Assembly: GCA_937974135.1 (NCBI GenBank)
Contig: CALJIH010000157.1
Location: 1-12,146, forward strand
Reading direction: 5' to 3'
Source of the DNA: an uncultured Cocleimonas sp.
GTDB taxonomy: Bacteria; Pseudomonadota; Gammaproteobacteria; Thiotrichales; Thiotrichaceae
DNA: 12,146 nt
The translations under genes and the position numbers were made by a program. Position 1 is the stretch's first letter. Each line of letters starts with the position of its first letter. This document shows, in pieces, positions 6,612 to 12,146 of this stretch. The notes under the pieces were generated by a model. The model ran no database searches and was not told where the DNA came from. It saw only the letters and a list, made by a program, of their open reading frames with translations.

Positions 6612-7199
6612 ATGAAAAACATACATAAAAAAACCTTGTTCTATATTTTTATTTTATTGAATATTGGGCTCTTAATTTATGCCTATTTCAAGGGAAATTT
6701 GTTAGATATAGAGGCATTAAAAGCCTATTTAAGCGAACAAAACTTTGTTGTGTCTTATATTATTTATATCATAATTTTGATCATACGCGGATTGACTTTA
6801 TTACCAGGCACACCATTTCTTCTTGCTGGAATTTATTTATTTACTATACCTCAAGTTTTTATCGCGATTCAGATCGCGATCGTTTGTTACTGCATCATCA
6901 TTTATCGATTTTCCAGATCAATGAATTTTAAGATTCCAGAAAAAATACTGAGTTACGAAGAAAAAATTAAATCGAAAGAAATCCCAATTATATTCACCCT
7001 ATGTTTTGTTCCAGGAATATCTATCAATGTCTTAATTTATTTTTTATCCATGATAAATATCAAACTAAAAAATATATTAATTGGTGTGCTTGCAGGAACG
7101 TCAATTACATCAATTGTTTATATTTCTTTGATTAAAGGCGTCTTTGAGTCAGTAACTTTTCTACCTGATCTGATAGCTTGGTTTGAAAGAACGTTTTAA
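6612..7199 (+). CDS. TVP38/TMEM64-type (VTT domain) membrane protein
   Basis: A 195-residue, very hydrophobic protein. After a first helix (8-26) comes an amphipathic stretch, then a helix ending in RGLTLLPGTPFLLAG (59-73), the conserved re-entrant segment of the SNARE-associated/VTT superfamily. The second signature lies near FTLCFVPGISINVLIYFLS (128-146), followed by AGTSITSIVYISL. Family members such as TVP38/TMEM64 and DedA proteins act in membrane homeostasis or lipid translocation; the role here is unknown. Codons are strikingly A/T-ending (Ile, Leu, Phe and Lys as ATT/ATA, TTA, TTT, AAA), more so than in neighbours. This may reflect its amino-acid makeup or an acquired gene. The ribosome site is weak. 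Confidence 0.85.
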   Translation: MKNIHKKTLFYIFILLNIGLLIYAYFKGNLLDIEALKAYLSEQNFVVSYIIYIIILIIRGLTLLPGTPFLLAGIYLFTIPQVFIAIQIAIVCYCIIIYRFSRSMNFKIPEKILSYEEKIKSKEIPIIFTLCFVPGISINVLIYFLSMINIKLKNILIGVLAGTSITSIVYISLIKGVFESVTFLPDLIAWFERTF

Positions 7200-7224
7200 A
7201 CATTGAATAAACACTAAAAGACTT

Positions 7225-7256
7225 GTGCTGAGCACGCGTACTAAGCTTAGTCGAAG
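7225..7256. repeat. REP-like palindromic element
   Basis: Two perfect palindromes stand 4 bp apart: GTGCTGAGCAC (7225-7235) and ACTAAGCTTAGT (7240-7251). Read on the minus strand, ACTTCGACTAAGCTTAG resembles the CTTCGAC-nn-GCTCAG core of a REP-like repeat common in bacterial genomes. It sits in a convergent intergenic gap, the usual place for REPs. Only one copy is in this window. Confidence 0.5.
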
Positions 7257-7263
7257 TATCTTG

Positions 7264-7283
7264 AAGTACACCCCGCCACTTTT
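7264..7283 (+). repeat. C-rich repeat, diverged copy D
   Basis: AAGTACACCCCGCCACTTTT matches the core AAAGACACCCCCCCACTTTT at 17 of 20 positions without gaps. It lies 64 bp downstream of the VTT stop codon, with the C-rich strand in the sense of that gene. It may be a decayed copy or partly chance. Confidence 0.45.
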
Positions 7284-7294
7284 ATGCGGTTTTT
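7273..7294 (+). terminator. Weak Rho-independent terminator
   Basis: CCGC (7273-7276), a 9-nt loop, GCGG (7286-7289) and five T (7290-7294). The short stem makes it weak. It would end transcription of the VTT gene before the convergent hydrolase gene. The CCGC/GCGG stem matches that of the strong terminator at 24-49. Confidence 0.5.
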
Positions 7295-7355
7295 ACAAAA
7301 CCTTATCCTTATCCTTTGGGCAAGCTAAAACAGTTGTTTCGAATGGAGTAGTAAC

Positions 7356-8270
7356 TTAGGTCTGAATAAAGTCTACAACTTTAGCAACAACTTCTTTATT
7401 ACGTAAGATTCTACGATGACCAAAACCTTGGGTAATAAGAATCTCGGCATTTTCCTTTAATTGATGTAGTTCAGTAACCTCTTCTATCGGAACTTCATGA
7501 TCTTCTTCATCATGAATAAAAAGCAACTTACCATGATAGCTTTGTATGGTTTCAACAGGGGCAATATTTTCCCAATCCCACTTTACTTCAAAGGCATCAG
7601 CGTATTTATCGATTGCTGCTTGCTGCATGGCTTCTTTGGTCGCATCATTGAAATCAAAGACTTCAGAAAACAAGTCGATAATAAAAGAAACCCGAGAATA
7701 AGCGCCAATCAAGACAATTTTTGGCACATTTACTGCAAACTTATCCAGCGCTAGTAAGGTTGTACCTGTACCAAAAGAGTGCCCGACAATCGCATCTAAA
7801 GGGCTGTATTCTTTAGCTATTATGGATAATATCTGTGCTGCATCGAGCATATTTGTATGTGTACCAGAAGAATCACCATGCGCGGGTATATCAGCACCGA
7901 CAACACGATAGCCTGCATTAACTAACGGTTTTATAATTTCTAAAAATTGTGTCGTTCTACCCGCCCAACCATGCGATAACAAAATAGTGGGCGTATTCTC
8001 ATCAGCAGAACCATTATCCCATGTGCGTATGGCGATGTTTCTATCTTTAATATTTCTGTATATTAAATGTGCTTGCTCACGAATCTCCTTCTCACGCGCA
8101 GGTGGTCTAGAATTAGGTGGTTTCATAAATATTTTTAAGGCTAATTTTCCTGCTAATTTAGGAGATAAAATCCCTAAAATTTTGAAGAAAAAAGTCGTTA
8201 TTGCAAAAAATACCTTTAGTGCTAAAGGCATATTTGAAGGTTTAAATGGATGATCTTTCTTCTGTGTCAT
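7356..8270 (-). CDS. Alpha/beta-hydrolase fold enzyme
   Basis: A 304-residue serine hydrolase with the whole catalytic apparatus visible. LLSHGWAGR (oxyanion loop, His100-Gly-Trp) is followed by GADIPAHGDSSG, the nucleophile elbow GHSFG with Ser165, FIHDEEDHEVP with the acid (Asp257, or Asp254), and GFGHRR with His285. Before the domain, about 75 residues include a hydrophobic and basic stretch (residues 16-50) that may form a membrane-associated helix; no cleavage site is clear. The sequence alone does not tell whether it is an esterase, lipase or another hydrolase. It is a single gene, convergent with the VTT gene and divergent from the glycoside-hydrolase-like gene. No strong ribosome site precedes the ATG at 8270. 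Confidence 0.9.
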   Translation of the reverse strand: MTQKKDHPFKPSNMPLALKVFFAITTFFFKILGILSPKLAGKLALKIFMKPPNSRPPAREKEIREQAHLIYRNIKDRNIAIRTWDNGSADENTPTILLSHGWAGRTTQFLEIIKPLVNAGYRVVGADIPAHGDSSGTHTNMLDAAQILSIIAKEYSPLDAIVGHSFGTGTTLLALDKFAVNVPKIVLIGAYSRVSFIIDLFSEVFDFNDATKEAMQQAAIDKYADAFEVKWDWENIAPVETIQSYHGKLLFIHDEEDHEVPIEEVTELHQLKENAEILITQGFGHRRILRNKEVVAKVVDFIQT

Positions 8271-8455
8271 TGTTATTATCTTTGATTAGATAGCCTAATT
8301 ATCAGCTTTAAAAACTGCAGATTCCATACAAATATCAAAAAATTCGATCACCAAAATAAAATTCCTATAAAACGAGTTATCTTAAAGCCTAAGGTGTTTT
8401 AAATGAATCTGTTAGAATATTGGTACAACTTTTTCAAAACTCATCAACAAAAACA

Positions 8456-10342
8456 ATGAAATACATTCTTTATCTCATGACTTTTATTTGCTTTGTATTC
8501 GCCTTTATTTTTGGTGGAGAGTATCTATACGAGCAAACGTATTCTGGCAATTATGAGATAGCAGAACCAAACAATGAAGCGCTTAATAAGGCACAACTCA
8601 CGCAATCGACATCGCAACAAAACGATGTAGCTAAGCAAAGTCATATCATAAAAAGTACTGAATTAAATAATCAGCAGAAAAGCGCCAAAGCAATTATAGA
8701 AAAGACACCCCCCCACTTTTTGCCAGGTTTCGATTGGCGTTTACCTGAAAAGACCTCGGCATCCAAAAATTCAGGCTTGATTGCTGAAACAAATCACGGC
8801 GATGGAGTGATTGAAAATCGGTTTATCATTGTGCGATGGGATGAAAGCAATCCCTTACAAGGCCAATATGATTTTTCTAAATTAGCAACACATTTGAAAA
8901 GTATCGCACCGCAAAAAGCGTTGATCCGTTTAGAAGTAAATTCGAGTTGTGAAGCACCTAAATGGGCGTTAAAACAATTACGAGAAACAAAGACTAAGTC
9001 ACTCATTTATTGGGATAAAAACTATCAAGCGTTGACCCAGCCTTTTATTCAAACCTTTGCTAAACGCTTTGCTGCGCATCCACAAATCATTGGCGTTCAG
9101 TTAGGTCTAGCTGATGGTGAATTTGGTGAAGCGCCAGATTCTTGTAATGATTACAACAACAAAAACGGCTGGGGTGAGTTCTGGATGTCACCAGAAGAGC
9201 GCAACGAGGCAGAGACGAATTTTGGCTTTACTCCCGATGTCTTCACCCAAGCGACGATTGCGAATATTGATATTTATGCCAACGCTTTTGGTCAAAACAA
9301 AAATAAACTCGCTTTTACTAATATCGGCACGCTGTTTACCTATGGCGAAGGGGCAGAACCCTATAATCAAAACCTTAAAACTATCGCTAAATATGTCATA
9401 GAGAATGGTTTAGGTAATCGTGATGGCGCAGTTGAACGATGGATGAGCTACACCGATAAAGTTTATGGTACTGAGTTTACAACCATGCCGGACGGCAGTT
9501 GTCTTATGGGTATGAATGAAGACTACATTCGTCAAATCGATGGACGCTACTGGGGTACAGAAAACGAATTTTACGGTAATAAAGATTACGTGATTAACGA
9601 AATGGGACCGGTAGAAAATCACCCGTATATTTTTATGATTAGTTCATTACGCGCTTTGCAAATGCGCAGAAATGCATTCTCTATCAGTGATATGCGTCAG
9701 ATTGATCATCCTGATTATAAAACACAAGATTTCTTAAAATACCTTACTTTAACCTTTGCGAAACAATACGAAGACACCCCAGATGCTTTTGTTTTAATGG
9801 GAGAAAGATACATAGCCTCATATCGTCTGACCGATCAAATGGATGTCAATTGTGTACGTAATAATGCTCAATCTGTACCCGTTAGGTCATTCGGGCGCTG
9901 GTTGACAGAAAGCCCACAAAATACCCAAATAGAAAATAAACCAGCGATTAAGGTGACCATGCCTGCTTCAGAAAATTATTGGTATCAAGGTTATTATTTG
10001 CCTAAAGGTATAGATTACGAGTACTTTGCTAGAGAAGCCAAAAGTTTCGGATTTGAAGTAAATGATGATTTGAGTAAAACCCGCTGTGAGAATGGCTGTG
10101 AAGTTGAAGTTAAAGCCACGTTTAAAGATACTATAAAAACGAAGTTACACATCGAAGTCGCTGAAGGTATCAGCCAAGCGATTCAAACAGCAGGAGATAA
10201 CACGATTAAAACCGTAACCTTTACTATCAAATCGACTTTTGCTAATCAAATGCAAGGCTTCTTTAAAGGTTCTGATTTCAGTTTACATAGCGAAAATACA
10301 GCGATTCCATTGATATTAATGCGAATGAATTTTCTTCACTAA
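8456..10342 (+). CDS. Membrane-anchored glycoside-hydrolase-like protein, family not assigned
   Basis: A 628-residue protein from ATG 8456; the frame is open from TTG 8420, but the ATG places the basic-hydrophobic anchor (residues 1-21) at the N-terminus. A polar, Gln/Asn/Ser-rich linker (about 25-85) precedes a large globular part. FIIVRWDESNPLQGQYDFSKL (starting near 123), ALIRLEVNSSCEAPKWAL and IGVQLGLADGEFGEA (202-216) follow the pattern of (beta/alpha)8 glycoside hydrolases such as the GH42-like group, where strand ends carry acidic residues; the catalytic pair cannot be named. A beta-rich domain with CENGC follows from about residue 490. It is probably periplasmic or surface-exposed. 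A C-rich repeat lies in frame at the linker-domain junction (KTPPHF, residues 83-88). arfB begins 9 bp downstream. Confidence 0.7.
   Translation: MKYILYLMTFICFVFAFIFGGEYLYEQTYSGNYEIAEPNNEALNKAQLTQSTSQQNDVAKQSHIIKSTELNNQQKSAKAIIEKTPPHFLPGFDWRLPEKTSASKNSGLIAETNHGDGVIENRFIIVRWDESNPLQGQYDFSKLATHLKSIAPQKALIRLEVNSSCEAPKWALKQLRETKTKSLIYWDKNYQALTQPFIQTFAKRFAAHPQIIGVQLGLADGEFGEAPDSCNDYNNKNGWGEFWMSPEERNEAETNFGFTPDVFTQATIANIDIYANAFGQNKNKLAFTNIGTLFTYGEGAEPYNQNLKTIAKYVIENGLGNRDGAVERWMSYTDKVYGTEFTTMPDGSCLMGMNEDYIRQIDGRYWGTENEFYGNKDYVINEMGPVENHPYIFMISSLRALQMRRNAFSISDMRQIDHPDYKTQDFLKYLTLTFAKQYEDTPDAFVLMGERYIASYRLTDQMDVNCVRNNAQSVPVRSFGRWLTESPQNTQIENKPAIKVTMPASENYWYQGYYLPKGIDYEYFAREAKSFGFEVNDDLSKTRCENGCEVEVKATFKDTIKTKLHIEVAEGISQAIQTAGDNTIKTVTFTIKSTFANQMQGFFKGSDFSLHSENTAIPLILMRMNFLH
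8700..8720 (+). repeat. C-rich 21-bp repeat, copy C, inside a coding sequence
   Basis: Identical over 21 bp to copy A. In the reading frame it encodes Lys-Thr-Pro-Pro-His-Phe at the end of the linker of the glycoside-hydrolase-like protein. The run of seven C (8708-8714) is a possible slippage site: gain or loss of one base would truncate the protein before its globular part. Confidence 0.85.
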
Positions 10343-10351
10343 GTGATTGAT

Positions 10352-10771
10352 ATGCTTAAAATCACAAACGCTATTTTTATTCCTGACGATGACATCGAAC
10401 TAACGGCGATTCGCGCCCAAGGTCCCGGTGGACAGAATGTTAACAAAGTCTCATCCGCGATTCATTTGCGTTTTGATATTCGCTCATCTTCATTGCCCGA
10501 GTTTTACAAAGATTCATTATTGAAACTGTCTGATAGCCGTATCACAAAAGAAGGTGTGATCGTGATCAAAGCCCAGACACATCGGACGCAAGAAAAAAAT
10601 CGCACTGAAGCATTATCTCGACTCAAACAATTAGTGCAAAGCGTTGGTATTTTAAAGAAACCTCGTAAGCCAACTAAACCCAGTCGCAGAGCAAAAGCAA
10701 AGCGCATGGATAGCAAAACTAAACGAGGACAAACAAAAACCCTGAGAGGAAAAATTGATAATAAGTATTAA
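10352..10771 (+). CDS. arfB: ArfB (YaeJ), peptidyl-tRNA hydrolase for ribosome rescue
   Basis: ArfB releases nascent chains from ribosomes stalled on mRNA without a stop codon: its GGQ loop hydrolyses peptidyl-tRNA and its basic tail enters the empty mRNA channel. The 139-residue product has GPGGQNVNK with Gly26-Gly27-Gln28, IELTAIRAQ before it and SSAIHLRFDIRSSSLPE after it, nearly as in E. coli YaeJ, and a C-terminal tail (from about 100) rich in Lys and Arg. Its length matches the family (about 140) and separates it from full release factors. ATG 10352 aligns with the E. coli start; a GTG nine bases upstream, directly after the preceding stop, is also in frame. It lies 9 bp after the glycoside-hydrolase-like gene and is probably co-transcribed and translationally coupled. 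Confidence 0.95.
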   Translation: MLKITNAIFIPDDDIELTAIRAQGPGGQNVNKVSSAIHLRFDIRSSSLPEFYKDSLLKLSDSRITKEGVIVIKAQTHRTQEKNRTEALSRLKQLVQSVGILKKPRKPTKPSRRAKAKRMDSKTKRGQTKTLRGKIDNKY

Positions 10772-10780
10772 ATTATAAAA

Positions 10781-10789
10781 TAAGGAGGT
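10781..10789 (+). promoter_or_regulatory. Perfect Shine-Dalgarno sequence without a clear gene
   Basis: TAAGGAGGT complements the 3' end of 16S rRNA over nine bases, better than any ribosome site of the real genes here. It starts 10 bp after the arfB stop. The only following frame is tiny: ATT at 10798 or TTG at 10803, 17 or 15 codons, ending at TAA 10848-10850. It could serve a leader peptide or bind ribosomes without translation. Confidence 0.35.
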
Positions 10790-10802
10790 TGAAATAATTT
10801 CG

Positions 10803-10831
10803 TTGCGTAAGTATATTGCGTGCTATATATT
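10803..10831 (+). promoter_or_regulatory. Candidate sigma-70 promoter
   Basis: TTGCGT (10803-10808), a 17-bp spacer and TATATT (10826-10831). The spacing is ideal and the boxes moderate. Transcription would start near 10839, just ahead of a series of hairpins ending in a strong terminator at 11045. Confidence 0.45.
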
Positions 10832-10838
10832 CCACATC

Positions 10839-11045
10839 AAATATTACTAACTACTTGGGACTTGATTCATTTTCTAGATTAAAATATCCCAAATAGTTGC
10901 GCCAGGTTTACAATATAAAGTTGCGAGGATAAAGGGTTCCTAGTTTCTAGTAGCATGCTGAAACTTAAGAGTCTAGAAACCACTTTGTGTTGTATTCAAA
11001 ACTAAGGGTCAGGCTGTCTTGGGTGCCTGACTCTTGGTTTTTTTT
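10839..11045 (+). ncRNA. Candidate structured RNA of about 207 nt, unassigned
   Basis: The 426-bp gap between arfB and pepN has no convincing gene. It holds, in order, a candidate promoter, a hairpin with 12-nt arms and one mismatch (10849-10860 with 10887-10898), an 8-bp perfect inverted repeat (10943-10950 with 10973-10980) that competes with another pairing, and a very strong terminator. AGTTGCG occurs twice between the hairpins (10895-10901 and 10919-10925). It does not look like 6S, tmRNA, RNase P or SRP RNA. It may be a small RNA, a 3' tail of the arfB transcript, or a leader ahead of pepN with attenuation. The 5' end is inferred from the promoter. The rest of the gap (11046-11197) holds only the probable pepN promoter and ribosome site. 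Confidence 0.35.
10998..11045 (+). terminator. Very strong Rho-independent terminator
   Basis: A stem of 17 pairs (10998-11014 with 11025-11041, two G-U pairs, no mismatch) with a 10-nt loop. TTTTTTTT runs from 11038 to 11045. It lies 226 bp past the arfB stop and 153 bp before pepN. It ends either a long arfB transcript or the candidate RNA at 10839, and could be an attenuator in a long pepN leader. Confidence 0.9.
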
Positions 11046-11127
11046 AAGTTCTTTCAAGGCTCCTTTCTTTTTGAGCTACAAAAAAACCATAATTATCAAA
11101 ATAAATTCTTATGAGTAGGTGTAGCCT

Positions 11128-11133
11128 TATACT
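11128..11133 (+). promoter_or_regulatory. Candidate -10 box for pepN
   Basis: TATACT is close to TATAAT and lies 64 bp before the pepN ATG, downstream of the terminator. No convincing -35 box is seen (ATTCTT at the 17-bp position). If used, it makes pepN independent of the upstream transcript. Confidence 0.3.
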
Positions 11134-11197
11134 AAATACACTATTATTCATGCATCATTTTTAAGAATCAAACCTAGCTTAAATCAGGGACTGCTGC

Positions 11198-12146
11198 ATG
11201 AAAACCACTACAGGAAAAACAATCTTTCTCAAAGATTACCAACAACCCGCTTTTTGGATTGATACGGTAAACCTTGAATTTGATCTATTTGAAGATCACG
11301 CCTTAGTAACCTCAACGGTAAAGTATCTAAGAAATCAAGAAGCAAGCCTGACAGACCTAGAGTTATTCGGTACTGAGCTAGAACTGCAAAAAATCAGCCT
11401 TAACGGTTATGAATTAAGCGAATCTGATTATTCCATTGGGGATGATGAACACTTAACGCTGACTAATCTGGCGGATGAGTTTAGCTTAGAAATCATCACT
11501 AAAATCTACCCGCAAGACAACAAGTCATTAGAAGGTTTATATCAATCCAGTGGTAACTTCTGTACTCAATGCGAGGCCCAAGGTTTCCGCAAGATTACCT
11601 ACTTTTTAGATCGCCCCGATGTGATGGGTAAGTTTGTGACGATTATTCGCGCAGACAAAGACAAATATCCTGTGTTGCTTTCAAATGGCAATCTGATTGA
11701 TTCGGGAGAAATTGAGAACGGTAAACACTACGCGGTTTGGCAAGATCCATTCAAAAAGCCTGCCTACTTATTTGCATTGGTTGCTGGTGATCTAAAACAT
11801 GTGACTGATAGTTATACCACTACATCAGGCCGCAATGTAAAGCTAGAAATTTACACCGAAGCGCATAATATCGATAAATGTGATCACGCCATGCAGTCGC
11901 TCAAACGTGCGATGAAGTGGGACGAAGATCGTTTTGGACTGGAATACGATTTAGACATTTACATGGTCGTTGCTGTTGATGATTTTAATATGGGTGCAAT
12001 GGAAAACAAAGGCTTGAATATCTTTAACTCTAAGCTCGTTTTCGCCAGCCCCCAAACTGCCACAGATAACGATTACATCAATATCGAAGCAGTAATAGGG
12101 CACGAATACTTCCATAACTGGACGGGAAATCGTGTTACTTGTCGTG
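11198..12146 (+). CDS. pepN: PepN, membrane alanyl aminopeptidase N (5' part, cut by window end)
   Basis: The first 316 codons of an M1-family zinc aminopeptidase; the gene runs off the window, and the E. coli enzyme has about 870 residues. PepN removes N-terminal residues from peptides in the cytoplasm. Visible parts are the N-terminal beta domain with FCTQCEAQGFRKITYFLDRPDV (121-142), typical of PepN, the substrate-binding GAMEN motif (266-270), and HEYFHNWTGNRVTC with zinc ligands His302 and His306 and catalytic Glu303. GAMEN and HEYFH fall about five residues later than in E. coli. The third zinc ligand lies beyond the end. AGGGA at 11186-11190, 7 nt before ATG 11198, supports this start. 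Nothing suggests damage in the visible part. Confidence 0.97.
   Translation, partial: MKTTTGKTIFLKDYQQPAFWIDTVNLEFDLFEDHALVTSTVKYLRNQEASLTDLELFGTELELQKISLNGYELSESDYSIGDDEHLTLTNLADEFSLEIITKIYPQDNKSLEGLYQSSGNFCTQCEAQGFRKITYFLDRPDVMGKFVTIIRADKDKYPVLLSNGNLIDSGEIENGKHYAVWQDPFKKPAYLFALVAGDLKHVTDSYTTTSGRNVKLEIYTEAHNIDKCDHAMQSLKRAMKWDEDRFGLEYDLDIYMVVAVDDFNMGAMENKGLNIFNSKLVFASPQTATDNDYINIEAVIGHEYFHNWTGNRVTCR

Noticed and set aside
7303..7319. CCTTATCCTTATCCTTT, a short tandem repeat in the convergent gap.
   Set aside because: Fewer than three 6-bp units; likely chance in AT-rich DNA.
8420..8455. Start of the glycoside-hydrolase-like gene at TTG 8420, giving 12 more residues.
   Set aside because: No ribosome site there, and the extension would put polar residues before a standard signal anchor that begins at ATG 8456.
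9770..9790. AAGACACCCCAGATGCTTTT, resembling the C-rich repeat, in the glycoside-hydrolase-like gene.
   Set aside because: Only the first half matches well and the C run is short; it is ordinary coding sequence.
10955..11005. A 16-codon frame (MLKLKSLETTLCCIQN) whose stop overlaps the 5' arm of the strong terminator, like an attenuator leader peptide.
   Set aside because: No ribosome site at a useful distance, and no run of one amino acid beyond two Cys codons; too little support to annotate.
10839..11045. Identity of the candidate RNA as 6S, SRP or tmRNA.
   Set aside because: The closing stem of 6S, the GGAA-type loop of SRP RNA and the tRNA-like ends of tmRNA are not visible.

Overview
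The window reads as chromosomal DNA of an AT-rich gammaproteobacterium. The evidence is the set of house-keeping genes: ubiG (ubiquinone synthesis), an ArfB-type ribosome-rescue factor close to the E. coli protein, and pepN with the gammaproteobacterial GAMEN and HEYFH motifs. The genus cannot be told from the sequence. No tRNA, rRNA, transposase, phage gene or CRISPR array was seen.

Layout. 1-2060: a strong terminator, then a minus-strand operon ubiG - lipoprotein - lipoprotein. The two lipoproteins are paralogues that share a Cys/His/Asp pattern. 2061-2135: a divergent control region with two perfect palindromes. 2136-2666: a small membrane and coiled-coil protein. 2762-3958: a YbfB/YjiJ-type MFS transporter, flanked by inverted copies of a C-rich 21-bp repeat. 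4144-6471: a minus-strand cluster of a DoxX-like membrane protein and two different ATP-grasp ligases, the least familiar gene set here. 6612-7199: a TVP38/TMEM64-type (VTT) membrane protein. 7200-7355: a convergent gap with REP-like palindromes, a diverged C-rich repeat and a weak terminator. 7356-8270: an alpha/beta hydrolase with a complete catalytic triad. 8456-10771: a membrane-anchored, glycoside-hydrolase-like protein followed 9 bp later by arfB. 10772-11197: a 426-bp gap with a candidate promoter, several hairpins and a very strong terminator, possibly a structured RNA of about 200 nt. 11198-12146: the 5' part of pepN, cut by the window end.

How it fits together. ubiG, arfB and pepN are core functions with no mutual link. 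Around them lie accessory genes, mostly of the cell envelope: lipoproteins, small membrane proteins, a transporter and a membrane-anchored enzyme. The DoxX-like/ATP-grasp/ATP-grasp cluster is the best candidate for an undescribed pathway, because two non-identical carboxylate-amine ligases in one transcript suggest two successive ligations; the substrate cannot be inferred.

A C-rich repeat (core AAAGACACCCCCCCACTTTT) runs through the region. Two copies lie just after stop codons, one diverged copy lies further downstream of a gene, and one lies inside a coding sequence with its C7 run in frame. All have the C-rich strand in the sense of the associated gene.
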